A stretch of 64,000 nt of DNA from Microbacterium sp. Nx66 (GTDB lineage Bacteria > Actinomycetota > Actinomycetes > Actinomycetales > Microbacteriaceae). Of the stretch, positions 42,494 through 51,046 are shown in pieces. Position numbers and translations under genes: made by a program. Each line of letters starts with the position of its first letter. Positions within the stretch are counted from its first letter, which is position 1. Location of the stretch: contig NZ_LR880474.1 of the NCBI RefSeq assembly GCF_904066215.1, forward strand, positions 124,001 through 188,000, read 5' to 3'. The notes under the pieces are model-generated. The model made no database searches and was not told where the DNA came from. It worked only from the letters and a program-made list of their open reading frames with translations.

Positions 42494-42863
42494 TTGCCGA
42501 GGGGCGAGGCTGGGCATGTGAGCGCGGACGGGATCCGTGGCCCAGGACGTCGTCGAATCCCCAACCCGACGACGTGGAGAAATCGAGTCCCTCGTGCGGC
42601 GGGCTGCTCCCCCGGCCCGCCGCACAGCCCCGGTCTCGGGGCGTTCCGTCGGCCCATTCCGGAACGCCGATATACGCGCGGCTGCGAACACCTGCGATGC
42701 GCCGCATGAGGGGTACCGTCGTTGGCGGCCTGTGCGAGGGAGGGGAACCTTGCGGGCCGGGGGAGAGCTCCGCGGCATCGCCGCGGGCGGAGAGAGTGCG
42801 ACGCCGCGCGGCGTGGAGACACGTGCGGCGTGCATCGTCGCGTTCCGCAATCCTGCGGAACGC
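42494..42863 (+). other. Gene-free, hairpin-rich stretch: candidate structured RNA or long leader
   Basis: No convincing coding sequence is present. Five perfect hairpins follow in order: ACGTCGTCG (42547-42555 with 42567-42575), GTGCGGCGGGC (42594-42604 with 42615-42625), GGCGTTCCG (42640-42648 with 42660-42668), CCGCGG (42770 and 42781), and CGCGTTCCGCA (42839-42849 with 42854-42864). The third and fifth share the GCGTTCCG sequence. It begins at one copy of the sigma element and ends where the next begins. Confidence 0.5.
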
Positions 42864-42894
42864 GCGTAGTACGTCGGGCCCCGCCGTGTCTCAT
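42864..42894 (+). promoter_or_regulatory. Bipartite sigma-regulon promoter element, copy 2
   Basis: GCGTAGT (42864-42870), 17 nt, then GTCTCAT (42888-42894). It is 49 nt upstream of the start codon of the LATTG surface protein. GGAAC directly precedes the first box. Confidence 0.7.
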
Positions 42895-42943
42895 CTTCGA
42901 CCGTGCCCACGTCGCGTGTGCGCGGCTGTCACCGGAGGAACAC

Positions 42944-44515
42944 ATGCTGACCCATTCGCCACCCGTCCGACCCCGCTCGGGACGGAGCCGCATCGCCCGC
43001 CGCGTCGCCGCCGTCGCCATGATCGTCGGCGGATTCGTCGGAGCCCTGCTCGTCCCCGTCGCGGCGACCGCGGCCCCGCCGTACACGACCGGCGCGACGG
43101 TCGAGTCCCTGGCCTTCACGGAGACGGCCGTCGCCAGCGGCACGAAGGCCGAGCTGACCGGCACCTGGTCCCTGCCGGACAACCCGGTCGCACCTGCCGG
43201 CTTCGTCGTCGAGCTCCCCGAGGGCCTCCGTGGGCTGCCGGACACCTTCCCGTTGCTCGACGCGGCGGGAGCTGAGGCGGGACGCTGCGTGACGACCGCC
43301 GCGCAGCTCGTCTGCGACATCGACAGCGCTTACCTCGAGGAGCACCCCGTCGGTCTCTCCGGAGGCTTCTCCTTCTGGGCGACGGTGACCACCGAGGTGA
43401 GCGAGACCACCACGGTCACCTACGACTTCGGTGACGTCACCGCTTCCGTCGATGTGAAGCCGGACCCCTTCATCTGCACGACCGACTGTGACTTCCGAGG
43501 CCGCGCGGACTTCAAGAGCGGGGAGTACCAGAACACCTCGGACACCATCGCGTGGGACGTCGCCGTCGGGGCGGGAGCGAAGGGCATGGCCGCGGGTCAG
43601 GAAGTCGTCGTCACCGACGTCATCGGCTCCGACCAGGAGCTCCTGCGCGAATCCGCCGCCGGGGAACGCTACCCGTCGCTGTGGGTCGCCACCGGTCTGC
43701 AGACCCTCCCCAGCGGTCTCGTCGTCCCGGGGCCGGTCACCGAGGTCGCTGCCGCCGACTACACCGTCTCCGCCGACGGGACCACCGTCACCTTCACCGC
43801 CGTCGAGGGCGGCTTCTACAACGTGCACTACCTCTCGCGGGTGACCGACGACGGTGCGGCCGACACCTACCGCAACGCCGCCGAGATCCGGGTCGGCACC
43901 GAGACATCGTCGACGGTCACGTCGGAGGTCACCCGCCACGGCGGCTCGGGGACGGGGAACGGTACGCGCGTCGGGCGCTTCACGGCGCTGAAGACCCTCA
44001 GCGGTCCGGCGGCCGCGACCGAGCGGATCCCCGCCGGGACCCGGTACGTGCTGGAGTACACGTACCCGGCGGGGCCGGGCTTCCCGGCGGGCTCGGGGGT
44101 GCTCGATCTCGAAGCCGGATCGCCGGTGACGAGCCCGGCGCTGCCTGCCGGCGCGGAGGTCACGGTCCGCGAGCGGGCGCCGGAGCCCGTGGCCGGCACC
44201 GCCTGGGGCACGCCGGTGATCAGCCCGGAGCGGTTCACGGTGGGGGACCAGACCGTCACCGTGGGCGTGCAGAACCCGGTGGCCGTCGTGCCCCCGCCGC
44301 CCGTTCCGGCCACGCCGAGCACGCCGGCCACCCCGGCCACGCCGAGCACGCCGGCGACGCCGAGCACGCCGGCGACGCCGGCGGGCACTCCCGGGGGCTC
44401 GCTGGCCACGACCGGCGGGGAGATCGCGACAGCGGGTCTGCTCGCCGGGGTGCTGCTTCTGGGGATAGGAGGTGCGCTGGCGGCCGCGCGACGCGCACGC
44501 CGCGGGAACCGCTGA
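42944..44515 (+). CDS. Adhesin-like surface protein with LATTG sorting signal
   Basis: This 523-residue protein has a signal peptide (IARRVAAVAMIVGGFVGALLVP, then ATAAPP), two Ig-like beta-sandwich regions reminiscent of bacterial adhesin domains (residues ~50-170 and ~180-320), a DUF5979-like domain (beginning FTALKTLSGPAAAT), a Pro/Thr stalk of TPATPS repeats, and a C-terminal LATTGG, membrane helix and RRARRGNR. GGAGGAA precedes the ATG. It is expressed from copy 2 of the sigma element. The likely place is the outside of the wall, covalently attached by a sortase not encoded in this window. Confidence 0.87.
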   Translation: MLTHSPPVRPRSGRSRIARRVAAVAMIVGGFVGALLVPVAATAAPPYTTGATVESLAFTETAVASGTKAELTGTWSLPDNPVAPAGFVVELPEGLRGLPDTFPLLDAAGAEAGRCVTTAAQLVCDIDSAYLEEHPVGLSGGFSFWATVTTEVSETTTVTYDFGDVTASVDVKPDPFICTTDCDFRGRADFKSGEYQNTSDTIAWDVAVGAGAKGMAAGQEVVVTDVIGSDQELLRESAAGERYPSLWVATGLQTLPSGLVVPGPVTEVAAADYTVSADGTTVTFTAVEGGFYNVHYLSRVTDDGAADTYRNAAEIRVGTETSSTVTSEVTRHGGSGTGNGTRVGRFTALKTLSGPAAATERIPAGTRYVLEYTYPAGPGFPAGSGVLDLEAGSPVTSPALPAGAEVTVRERAPEPVAGTAWGTPVISPERFTVGDQTVTVGVQNPVAVVPPPPVPATPSTPATPATPSTPATPSTPATPAGTPGGSLATTGGEIATAGLLAGVLLLGIGGALAAARRARRGNR

Positions 44516-44528
44516 TCGCACGCGCCGG

Positions 44529-44565
44529 GCGGGGTGCGGCCGACATCCGTCGGACCGCACCCCGC
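44529..44565 (+). terminator. Terminator after the LATTG surface protein gene
   Basis: GCGGGGTGCGG pairs perfectly with CCGCACCCCGC across a 15-nt loop, 13 bp after the stop. Confidence 0.8.
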
Positions 44566-44584
44566 GTCGGCGCGAGAACGCACG

Positions 44585-44605
44585 GGTGAGGTTTGTCACC
44601 TCACC
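44585..44605. promoter_or_regulatory. 21-bp palindrome upstream of the fused sigma gene
   Basis: GGTGAGGT, TTGTC, ACCTCACC is a perfect dyad 29 bp before the sigma ATG. It may bind a dimeric regulator. The GCGTAAT element is not found here, so the sigma gene does not obviously drive its own promoter. Confidence 0.55.
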
Positions 44606-44634
44606 GACACAGGCCCTCGGGGGAAGGGAACACT

Positions 44635-46056
44635 ATGAGCGACGAACGCAGAGACGAGGAGAGGGAACGCGACGCGGACCTGCTGGACCGGGTCCGCGGG
44701 GGTGACGAGCAGGCCTATGCGGAGCTGTGGGAGCGCTACGCACCCGCGGCGGCGGCCGTGGCCCGCAGCTACTGGTGGTCAGCCGATGCCGACGACCTCG
44801 TCGCAGAGTCCTTCACCCGCATCTATCAGGCGATCCAGGCCGGGAAGGGGCCGACGGCCGCGTTCAAGCCGTACCTGTTCGCCACGATGCGCAACCTCGC
44901 CATCAGCTGGGGCCGCGCCCGTCGCGAGGTGCCCATCGAGTACATCGAGGCGGTGGAGGACCCGAACAGCACGGATGCCGCGGCCGACGCCGATTTCGAC
45001 GCCTCGCTCGTCTCGCAGGCCATCCTGGCCCTGCCGGAGCGCTGGCAGGACGTGCTGTGGTTCGGCGAGGTCGAGCACCTCTCCATGCACGAGATCGGCA
45101 AGCGCCTCGACATCAGCGAGCGCGCGGCCGCGGTCCTCGCCTTCCGTGCCAGGGAGGGGCTCCGGCAGGCCTGGATCACCGCGCACGTCGCGGCCCGCCC
45201 GCCGGCCTCCCGGGAGTGTCAGTGGACGATGGGGAAGCTGGGCGCGCACGCCCGCCAGCGCCTCACGCCCCGGGACACGGCCCGTGTGCACGCCCACCTC
45301 GACGAGTGCGCCGACTGCCGCGCCAAGGCCGAGGAGGCGCGTCACGCCAGCTCGCGCATGCTGTCCGTCCTCTTCCCCGCCGGCATCACGGTGGGGGCCG
45401 GTGCGCAGATCTGGCAGTCGCTGACATCTGCCGGACTGTCCGCCAGCGCCGCCCCGCTGCCGCCCGCGATCGCCGCTCCGGTCGCAGGTATCGCTGCGGC
45501 GAAGGCCACCATCGGTATCGTGGCCGCGGTCACCGCGACGACGCTCGCGGCGACCGTCGCCGCCACGGTGGTCGGGGGCACCGCCGTGGTCGCGGCGCCC
45601 GCCGCCACGGAGGTCGTGACGTGGAGCGTACCCACCCCGGTCCCATCCCCGGAGGCGACATCCGCCCCGGCGGCGACGCCGGTCGCGAGCCCTCCGCCGT
45701 CGGCCGCGCCGGAGCCCTCCGCTCCTGCAGCGCCGCCGCCGGAGCCGGAGCCGGAACCCGCCCCCGAGGCGAGCGTGCCGAGCGCTCCTGTCCTCATCGA
45801 CGTGCCAGGACAGGTCTCACGCACCGAGCTGCTGTCCGTGACCGTGGCGTGCGAGGTCGGTGCCGACCTCACGGTGTCCGCCTACGGCGCCACCCTGGCG
45901 GCGGGGACGTGCGCGGCGAACGAGCGATGGCAGGCGAGCTTCCGCGTCGACGCCTATCCGGTGCCCGCCGGGACCGCGGTGACCCTGAGTTTCGCGCAGT
46001 CCAACATCGCCGGGATCTCCGGCGCGGCGAGCGCGGAGGTGGTCATCGTGGATTGA
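44635..46056 (+). CDS. ECF sigma factor fused to zinc-finger anti-sigma motif, membrane helix and outer domain
   Basis: Of 473 residues, 25-95 are sigma region 2 (DLVAESFTRIYQAI, then MRNLAISWGRARR) and 125-180 are region 4 (ALPERWQDVLWFGEVEHLS, MHEIGKRLDI). Residues 221-228 hold the HxxxCxxC zinc-finger of ZAS anti-sigma factors (H221, C225, C228). A membrane helix lies at ~291-322. The outer part is a Pro/Glu/Ala stalk (340-385) and a small beta domain (385-473) with two Cys. One polypeptide therefore joins sigma factor, anti-sigma and sensor, and must be cut or rearranged to release the sigma part. GGAAGGGAA precedes ATG 44635. It sits inside the surface island and is the best candidate to read the GCGTAAT/GTCTCAT promoters. 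Confidence 0.9.
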   Translation: MSDERRDEERERDADLLDRVRGGDEQAYAELWERYAPAAAAVARSYWWSADADDLVAESFTRIYQAIQAGKGPTAAFKPYLFATMRNLAISWGRARREVPIEYIEAVEDPNSTDAAADADFDASLVSQAILALPERWQDVLWFGEVEHLSMHEIGKRLDISERAAAVLAFRAREGLRQAWITAHVAARPPASRECQWTMGKLGAHARQRLTPRDTARVHAHLDECADCRAKAEEARHASSRMLSVLFPAGITVGAGAQIWQSLTSAGLSASAAPLPPAIAAPVAGIAAAKATIGIVAAVTATTLAATVAATVVGGTAVVAAPAATEVVTWSVPTPVPSPEATSAPAATPVASPPPSAAPEPSAPAAPPPEPEPEPAPEASVPSAPVLIDVPGQVSRTELLSVTVACEVGADLTVSAYGATLAAGTCAANERWQASFRVDAYPVPAGTAVTLSFAQSNIAGISGAASAEVVIVD

Positions 46057-46068
46057 TTTCGGAACCGC

Positions 46069-46099
46069 GCGTAATCACCCCCGCGGATCGCTGTCCTGT
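46069..46099 (+). promoter_or_regulatory. Bipartite sigma-regulon promoter element, copy 3
   Basis: GCGTAAT (46069-46075), 17 nt, then GTCCTGT (46093-46099). It begins 12 bp after the fused sigma stop and 60 nt before the start codon of the LAQTG protein. GGAACC precedes the first box. Confidence 0.7.
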
Positions 46100-46159
46100 A
46101 GGAGTCCGCCATCTCCGGATACCAGCGGATGAAGAGATCGAGATTGGAACCACATCGCC

Positions 46160-48256
46160 ATGAGGAAACGATCGGGCGCCTTCGTGCTCGGATTGCTGCT
46201 CGCCCTGGGTACCGTCGCTGCCGCGGCACCCGCTGACGCCGCGACGGGAGCCGCGACCATCGTCGACGCGAACACCGGCCGGTTCACGCTGCCGGACGGC
46301 ACGATCGCCACCGCCACACTCGCCGGCGGCTCCCGCATCTTCGGCGGCGAGGGTAAGACGCTGAGCTCCTGGAGCGGCACGGACGCCATGTACGCGGCCG
46401 GTGTCTCGGCGAAGGACCTCGCGACGCTCGACGTCCACTCGAACGCGAACTGCGGGACGTCGTCGCGCTGCGGCGAGGGACAGCTCACGATCACGTTCGA
46501 TCGCCCGGTCGACGATCCCGCGATCCACATCGCCGAGTTCGGCGCCGGGACCGGCGGTACCGGACTCGGCGGGATCTCGGTCGCGGACGGCATCCGCTTC
46601 GCCTCCTCCGACGGCGGCGCCACCCGTGCGGTCGTCTCCGACGGCGCCACTTTCGTGGACGGAGGCGACGGCTACTCCCGCGGCGACATGAGGATCTCCT
46701 GCACCGCGGCCTCGCGCCCCGGGGGCTGCGGAAGCTTCACCGTCCCGGGCACCAAGATCACCCGGATCGTCTTCGATGTCGCCCGCTCCGCCCTCGGCGG
46801 CACGCAGACCGCAGCGCTGGACGGCTACGCCCTCGGGGTGACCGCCACCGCCACGCCGGACCCGAAGGTCGCCGGACTCTCGATCGCCAAGGTCGTCGAC
46901 AAGGCCGCGGCCGCACCGGGCGACGTCCTCGACTACACCATCACCGTCCGGAACACCGGCGAGGCGGAGGCCCGTCAGGTGCCCGTGACCGACACGCTTC
47001 CCGCCGGGCTGCGCGATGCGACGGCCGATCAAGGCGGCGTGGTCGCCGACGGCGCGGTCGCCTGGACGATCGACGCCCTTCCCGCCGGCGGCACGAGCAC
47101 CCTGCACGTCTCCGGGACCGTCGACCGCGCAGGCGCGGGCGCCACCCTCGTCAACCGCGCCGTGGTGGAGAACCCCGCCGGTGTCCCGGCCGAGACGCCG
47201 GCGCCCACGTCCTCCACGCCGTGTGCGGACGACGCGAGTGTCGCCTGCGCCTCCACGGTCGTCGCCGCCCTGCCGGCGTTGTCCCTCGCGAAGACCGTCG
47301 ACAAGCAGGTCGCCGGCCATGACGAAGCGCTGTCGTACACCCTGGTCGTCGGCAACGCCGGGACGGCCCCGGCGACCGATGTCCCCGTGACCGATGTCCT
47401 TCCGCCCGCCTTGACCGCGGTCGCGGCCGATCAGGGCGGCGTGGTCGCCGACGGCGCCGTCCACTGGACGCTCCCCGAGGTCCCGGCCGGCGGCGAGGTC
47501 GTGCTGCACGTGACCGGCACGACGCCGGGAGGTCTCGACGAGGCCCAGCTCGTGAACCGCGCCACCGTGCAGAACTCCGCCGCTGCGCCGAACGGGACGC
47601 CCGCGCCGACGGTGACCACCCCGTGTCCTGACGACCCCCAGCAGGCATGCGCCCTGACCGCGGTGGCCCCGCTCGCCTCGTTGGAGATCGACAAGACCGT
47701 GGCGCAGTCCGCCGCGCCGGCGGGGTCCATCCTCGACTACACGATCACCGTGTCGAACGTCGGCCCCGGTGCTGCGACGCAGATCCCCGTCGTCGACGAC
47801 CTGCCCGACGGTGCGCGGTTCATCGCCGCCTCGACCGGGGGCGTCGCCGTGCAGGACAGGGTGGGCTGGGTTGTGCCGGAGCTCGGCCCCGGGGAGTCGG
47901 CCACGATGACCCTCCGCGCGCAGCTGCCGCGGGACGCCGAGGGCACCGTCGTCAACCGCGCCACCGTCGCCTATGACGAGTCGATGATCGCCGGCCTGCG
48001 GGCAGCGGCTGTCCAGGCCGGGATCGTCGTTCCGGACGACCTGTCCGGCCTCCCCGCGCCGCCGCCGCTGTCGGCGACGCACGCCTGCGCGGACGACGCG
48101 CAGTGGTCGTGCGCGGCGACCGTCGTCCGTGCCCCTGCCGCTGCAGGGCTCGCGCAGACGGGCGGCACGCCGCTCTCCGTCCTCCCCGCGATCGCGCTGC
48201 TGGCGGGTGGAGCTCTGCTCCTCATCGTCTCCGCGCGTCGCGCGACCCACCGATAA
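46160..48256 (+). CDS. DUF11-repeat surface protein with LAQTG sorting signal
   Basis: The 698 residues comprise a signal peptide (AFVLGLLLALGTVAAAAPADA), an N-terminal beta module (GQLTITFDRPVDDPAIHIAE), three DUF11 repeats (starting LSIAKVVDKAAAAPGD, LSLAKTVDKQVAGHD and LEIDKTVAQSAAP), and a C-terminal LAQTGG with membrane helix and Arg-rich tail. Repeats 1 and 2 share an ADQGGVVADGAV stretch. The N-terminal module resembles that of the secreted DUF11 protein at 52.4 kb. A structural, wall-anchored role is inferred. The fused sigma gene lies directly upstream. Confidence 0.88.
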   Translation: MRKRSGAFVLGLLLALGTVAAAAPADAATGAATIVDANTGRFTLPDGTIATATLAGGSRIFGGEGKTLSSWSGTDAMYAAGVSAKDLATLDVHSNANCGTSSRCGEGQLTITFDRPVDDPAIHIAEFGAGTGGTGLGGISVADGIRFASSDGGATRAVVSDGATFVDGGDGYSRGDMRISCTAASRPGGCGSFTVPGTKITRIVFDVARSALGGTQTAALDGYALGVTATATPDPKVAGLSIAKVVDKAAAAPGDVLDYTITVRNTGEAEARQVPVTDTLPAGLRDATADQGGVVADGAVAWTIDALPAGGTSTLHVSGTVDRAGAGATLVNRAVVENPAGVPAETPAPTSSTPCADDASVACASTVVAALPALSLAKTVDKQVAGHDEALSYTLVVGNAGTAPATDVPVTDVLPPALTAVAADQGGVVADGAVHWTLPEVPAGGEVVLHVTGTTPGGLDEAQLVNRATVQNSAAAPNGTPAPTVTTPCPDDPQQACALTAVAPLASLEIDKTVAQSAAPAGSILDYTITVSNVGPGAATQIPVVDDLPDGARFIAASTGGVAVQDRVGWVVPELGPGESATMTLRAQLPRDAEGTVVNRATVAYDESMIAGLRAAAVQAGIVVPDDLSGLPAPPPLSATHACADDAQWSCAATVVRAPAAAGLAQTGGTPLSVLPAIALLAGGALLLIVSARRATHR

Positions 48257-48268
48257 CCACTGATCGCG

Positions 48269-48300
48269 TCAGCCACGGGGGACCTCCCTCCGGGGGCTGA
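48269..48300 (+). terminator. Weak hairpin between surface-protein and polysaccharide operons
   Basis: TCAGCC pairs with GGCTGA, with G- and C-rich inner segments, 12 bp after the LAQTG gene stop and 15 bp before the epimerase start. It could attenuate rather than end read-through, since no other promoter is evident for the downstream operon. Confidence 0.35.
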
Positions 48301-48315
48301 TCGAGGTACCCAGAA

Positions 48316-49464
48316 ATGCACTTCTCACAGTCCACTTCGTCCGTTCCGCTGCCGAAAGGCTCCGTCATGATCGTCTTCGGGACCCGTCCCGAGATCATCA
48401 AGCTCGCCCCGCTCGTCCGCGAACTGGGAGATGCCGCCTTCGTCGTCCATACCGGGCAGCACTACGACCCGGGGATGTCCCGGGTGTTCCTCCGGTCCTG
48501 CGGGATCGAGCGCGTCGATCTCCAGCTGCATGTCGGCGGTCTCCCGCGCGCGGCGCAGATCGGGCGCGCCGCCGAGCAGATCGCCGAGGCCATCACCCGC
48601 TTCGAGCCGCGGTACGTCGTGGTCCAGGGCGACACGAACGCGACGTTCGCCGCCGCTCTCGCCGCGAATGCCGCAGGGGTGCGCCTCGGGCACGTCGAGG
48701 CGGGACTGCGGGCGCACGATCGCCGGATGCCCGAGGAGCACAACCGGGTGATGGTCGACCACATCGCTGACGACCTGTTCGCGGCGACGGCGGCGAACCG
48801 TGCCAACCTCCTCGCCGAGGGCATCGACGAGGAGCGCATCCTCGTCACCGGCAATCCGGTGGTGGAGGCGGTGCGCGCCCAGCGCGCGGGCGCGGCCGGC
48901 GATGCGGACGAGCTCGCGCGGCTCGGATTGACGCCTGCCGGCTTCGTCCTCGCCACCCTGCACCGTCAGGAGAACGTGGACACTCCGGAGAACCTCCTGG
49001 CCACCCTCCGCGCGTTCAACGCGATCGCGGCGTCGGGGTGGCCCGTCGTGTTCCCCGTGCACCCACGCACCAGGGCGATGCTCACCTCGCTGGACGCCAC
49101 GCACCTCCTGGACGCACTGATCGCCGAGGAGCCGCTCCCCTACGAGCGGTTCCTGGCGCTCGCCGCCCACGCCGCTCTGCTGGTCTCCGACTCCGGCGGC
49201 ATCCAGGAGGAGGCGACGGTGATCGGCCGCCCCGTCCTCGTCGTGCGGGACTCGACCGAGCGCCCCGAGGCGCTGGGCGCCTTCACCCGGCTCGTCACCC
49301 CGCAGGAGCTCGCTCCGGCCGCCTCCGCCCTGCTCGGCGCGGTGGAGCCGACCCTCGCCCGACTCGCCACCCTGCCGTCCCCCTTCGGCGACGGGCAGGC
49401 CACCGCGCGCATCGCGGCGCACATCCGCAGCACCGTCGCCTCGACCCGCACTGAGGAGTCCTGA
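48316..49464 (+). CDS. wecB: UDP-N-acetylglucosamine 2-epimerase (WecB family)
   Basis: This protein of up to 382 residues has the family motifs MIVFGTRPEIIKLAPLV, VHTGQHYD, QGDTNATFAAAL, HVEAGLRAHDRRMPEEHNR and SDSGGIQEEA. It converts UDP-GlcNAc to UDP-ManNAc for surface polysaccharide. ATG 48316 has GAGG 9 bp upstream, while ATG 48367 with AAAGG gives the more usual N-terminus (MIVFGTRPE, 365 residues); both are possible. It is first of four genes linked by 1-bp TGATG overlaps. Confidence 0.93.
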   Translation: MHFSQSTSSVPLPKGSVMIVFGTRPEIIKLAPLVRELGDAAFVVHTGQHYDPGMSRVFLRSCGIERVDLQLHVGGLPRAAQIGRAAEQIAEAITRFEPRYVVVQGDTNATFAAALAANAAGVRLGHVEAGLRAHDRRMPEEHNRVMVDHIADDLFAATAANRANLLAEGIDEERILVTGNPVVEAVRAQRAGAAGDADELARLGLTPAGFVLATLHRQENVDTPENLLATLRAFNAIAASGWPVVFPVHPRTRAMLTSLDATHLLDALIAEEPLPYERFLALAAHAALLVSDSGGIQEEATVIGRPVLVVRDSTERPEALGAFTRLVTPQELAPAASALLGAVEPTLARLATLPSPFGDGQATARIAAHIRSTVASTRTEES

Positions 49465-49688
49465 TGTACAGCAACGCCCTGACCACCCCGCTCGCCACGG
49501 TCGGCGCCCTCGCCGTCACAGGTCCGGAATCGATGACCACCTGGGTCATGGCGGCGGGGATCGCGGTGACCGTGGGGGCGGGGCTGCTCCTGCGCACCCG
49601 CCTGCTGCGGCGGTCGGCGCCGGCTCCCCGCCCGATCCGTCGGTCCGTCGCGCCGGAAGAGGACCCGGCGCCGGGGAGGACACCCTGA
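49464..49688 (+). CDS. 74-residue mini-protein resembling an isolated LAVTG sorting signal
   Basis: The first 15 residues are short and polar (MYSNALTTPLATVGA), followed by LAVTG (16-20), a hydrophobic helix (WVMAAGIAVTVGAGLLL), an Arg-rich cluster (RTRLLRRS), and a ~25-residue Pro/Arg cytoplasmic tail. The middle is very similar to the C-terminal sorting signals of the surface proteins in the same region. There is no cleavable signal peptide of usual length. ATG and stop overlap the epimerase and GT genes by one base each, with GAGGAG as ribosome site, so it is a real part of the operon. It may be a partner, decoy or carrier peptide for the exosortase. Confidence 0.75.
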   Translation: MYSNALTTPLATVGALAVTGPESMTTWVMAAGIAVTVGAGLLLRTRLLRRSAPAPRPIRRSVAPEEDPAPGRTP

Positions 49689-51046
49689 TGTTCCCGGTGC
49701 TCAACGCGTTCACGGTCCTGCTCGGCGTCGCGTTCGTCACGTACGTCCTGTTCATCCTCATCCCCTATCTCCGTTATCCGAAGACCACCCCGGGCGATCC
49801 GGCGAGCTTCGAATGGCACTTCTTCATCCCGTGCCGGGACGAGGAGGCGGTGATCGATACGACCGTGTCGCGGGCGCGGCGGGACTTCCCCGGCGCCCAC
49901 GTCTGGGTGATCGACGACGACAGCGAGGACGCCACGGCGTCGATCGTCACCCGATGGGCCGAGGCCGACGAGCACGTGCATCTCGTTCAGCGCCGTCGCC
50001 CCGAGGCGCGGACTGGCAAGGGCGACGCACTCAACGCCGCCTATCATCAGCTCCTGGCCTGGCTCCCCGCAGACGCCGACCACGATCGGATCGTCGTCGT
50101 CGTCATCGACGCGGACGGCGAGATGGAGCCCAACGCCCTCGAGATCTGCGCCGCCGACGACATCTTCGGCGACGAGAGCGTGGGGGCGGCGCAGATCGCG
50201 GTCTGGATGAAGAACCGCGACGACCCGAAGCCCTACCCGCACGGCGGGCGGTTCGCCAACACGTTCGCGCGGTTCCTGCTGCGGATGCAGGATCTCGAGT
50301 TCCGCACCACCATCGCCGCGATGCAGTCGCTCCGGGCGAAGACCGGGACCGTGGGGCTGGGCGGCAACGGCCAGTTCACCCGGCTCTCCGTGCTCGATGC
50401 GATCGGCGACACCTTCGGCGAACCGTGGCACGGCGCCCTGCTCGAGGACTACGAGCTGGGCGTCCATGTCGTGCTGGCGGGCTACCAGGTCCGCCACGTC
50501 TACGACACGCACGTGAACCAGGAGGCGCTGCCCTCGATCCGCCGTCTGCTCACGCAGCGCACCCGGTGGGCGCAGGGGAACATCCAGTGCGTCAAGTACA
50601 TCCGCGAAGTGCTGAAGTCGCCGTACGTCGACAACGCCGGGGTCATCGAGACCGTGTACTACCTCGTGCTGCCCTTCCTCCAGATGCTCGGAGGGCTCTC
50701 GTTCCTCATCCTGTTCGGCGCCCAGGTCGGGTACTGGGTGCAGCAGCCGGAGCTCTTCCAGGTCGCGCTCGGCGACACCCTCGGCGTCCTCGGGCTGCTG
50801 TTCGCCTTCTCCGTCGCCCCGTTCGCCGTCTGGGGGTTCGTCTACAAGATCCGCTGCGAACCCCAGGCGAGCTGGCTGACGGCGCTGGGGTGGGGGCTCG
50901 GGGTGTGGCTCTACGTCTATTACATGTACATCTGCATCGCGCGGGCGTTCCTGCGCATCGTCCGGGGCAAGAACGGATGGGCCAAGACACGCCGCAATGC
51001 GGAGGCCCACGTCGTCGTCAACGGATCCGTCGCCGTGGAGGCCTGA
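49688..51046 (+). CDS. Family 2 membrane glycosyltransferase, processive type
   Basis: This 452-residue protein starts with one membrane helix, then has the GT2 domain with conserved acidic sites: Asp in WVIDDDSEDA, the DAD motif in VVVIDADGEMEPNA, LEDYELG and QRTRWAQG (the QxxRW motif of processive synthases). Three further membrane helices follow near the C-terminus. The QxxRW motif implies synthesis of a polymer at the membrane. Encoded between the mini-protein and the exosortase, it likely extends a polysaccharide using a UDP-sugar such as UDP-ManNAc from the adjacent epimerase. Confidence 0.93.
   Translation: MFPVLNAFTVLLGVAFVTYVLFILIPYLRYPKTTPGDPASFEWHFFIPCRDEEAVIDTTVSRARRDFPGAHVWVIDDDSEDATASIVTRWAEADEHVHLVQRRRPEARTGKGDALNAAYHQLLAWLPADADHDRIVVVVIDADGEMEPNALEICAADDIFGDESVGAAQIAVWMKNRDDPKPYPHGGRFANTFARFLLRMQDLEFRTTIAAMQSLRAKTGTVGLGGNGQFTRLSVLDAIGDTFGEPWHGALLEDYELGVHVVLAGYQVRHVYDTHVNQEALPSIRRLLTQRTRWAQGNIQCVKYIREVLKSPYVDNAGVIETVYYLVLPFLQMLGGLSFLILFGAQVGYWVQQPELFQVALGDTLGVLGLLFAFSVAPFAVWGFVYKIRCEPQASWLTALGWGLGVWLYVYYMYICIARAFLRIVRGKNGWAKTRRNAEAHVVVNGSVAVEA

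Noticed and set aside
42537..42869. A 110-codon plus-strand frame in the hairpin-rich region
   Set aside because: No ribosome site, Arg/Ala/Gly-rich composition and stem-loops across the frame argue against coding.
44310..44390. Short tandem repeats in the LATTG gene as a possible CRISPR or VNTR
   Set aside because: They encode the Pro/Thr stalk TPATPS in frame, with no spacers; this is a low-complexity wall-spanning linker.
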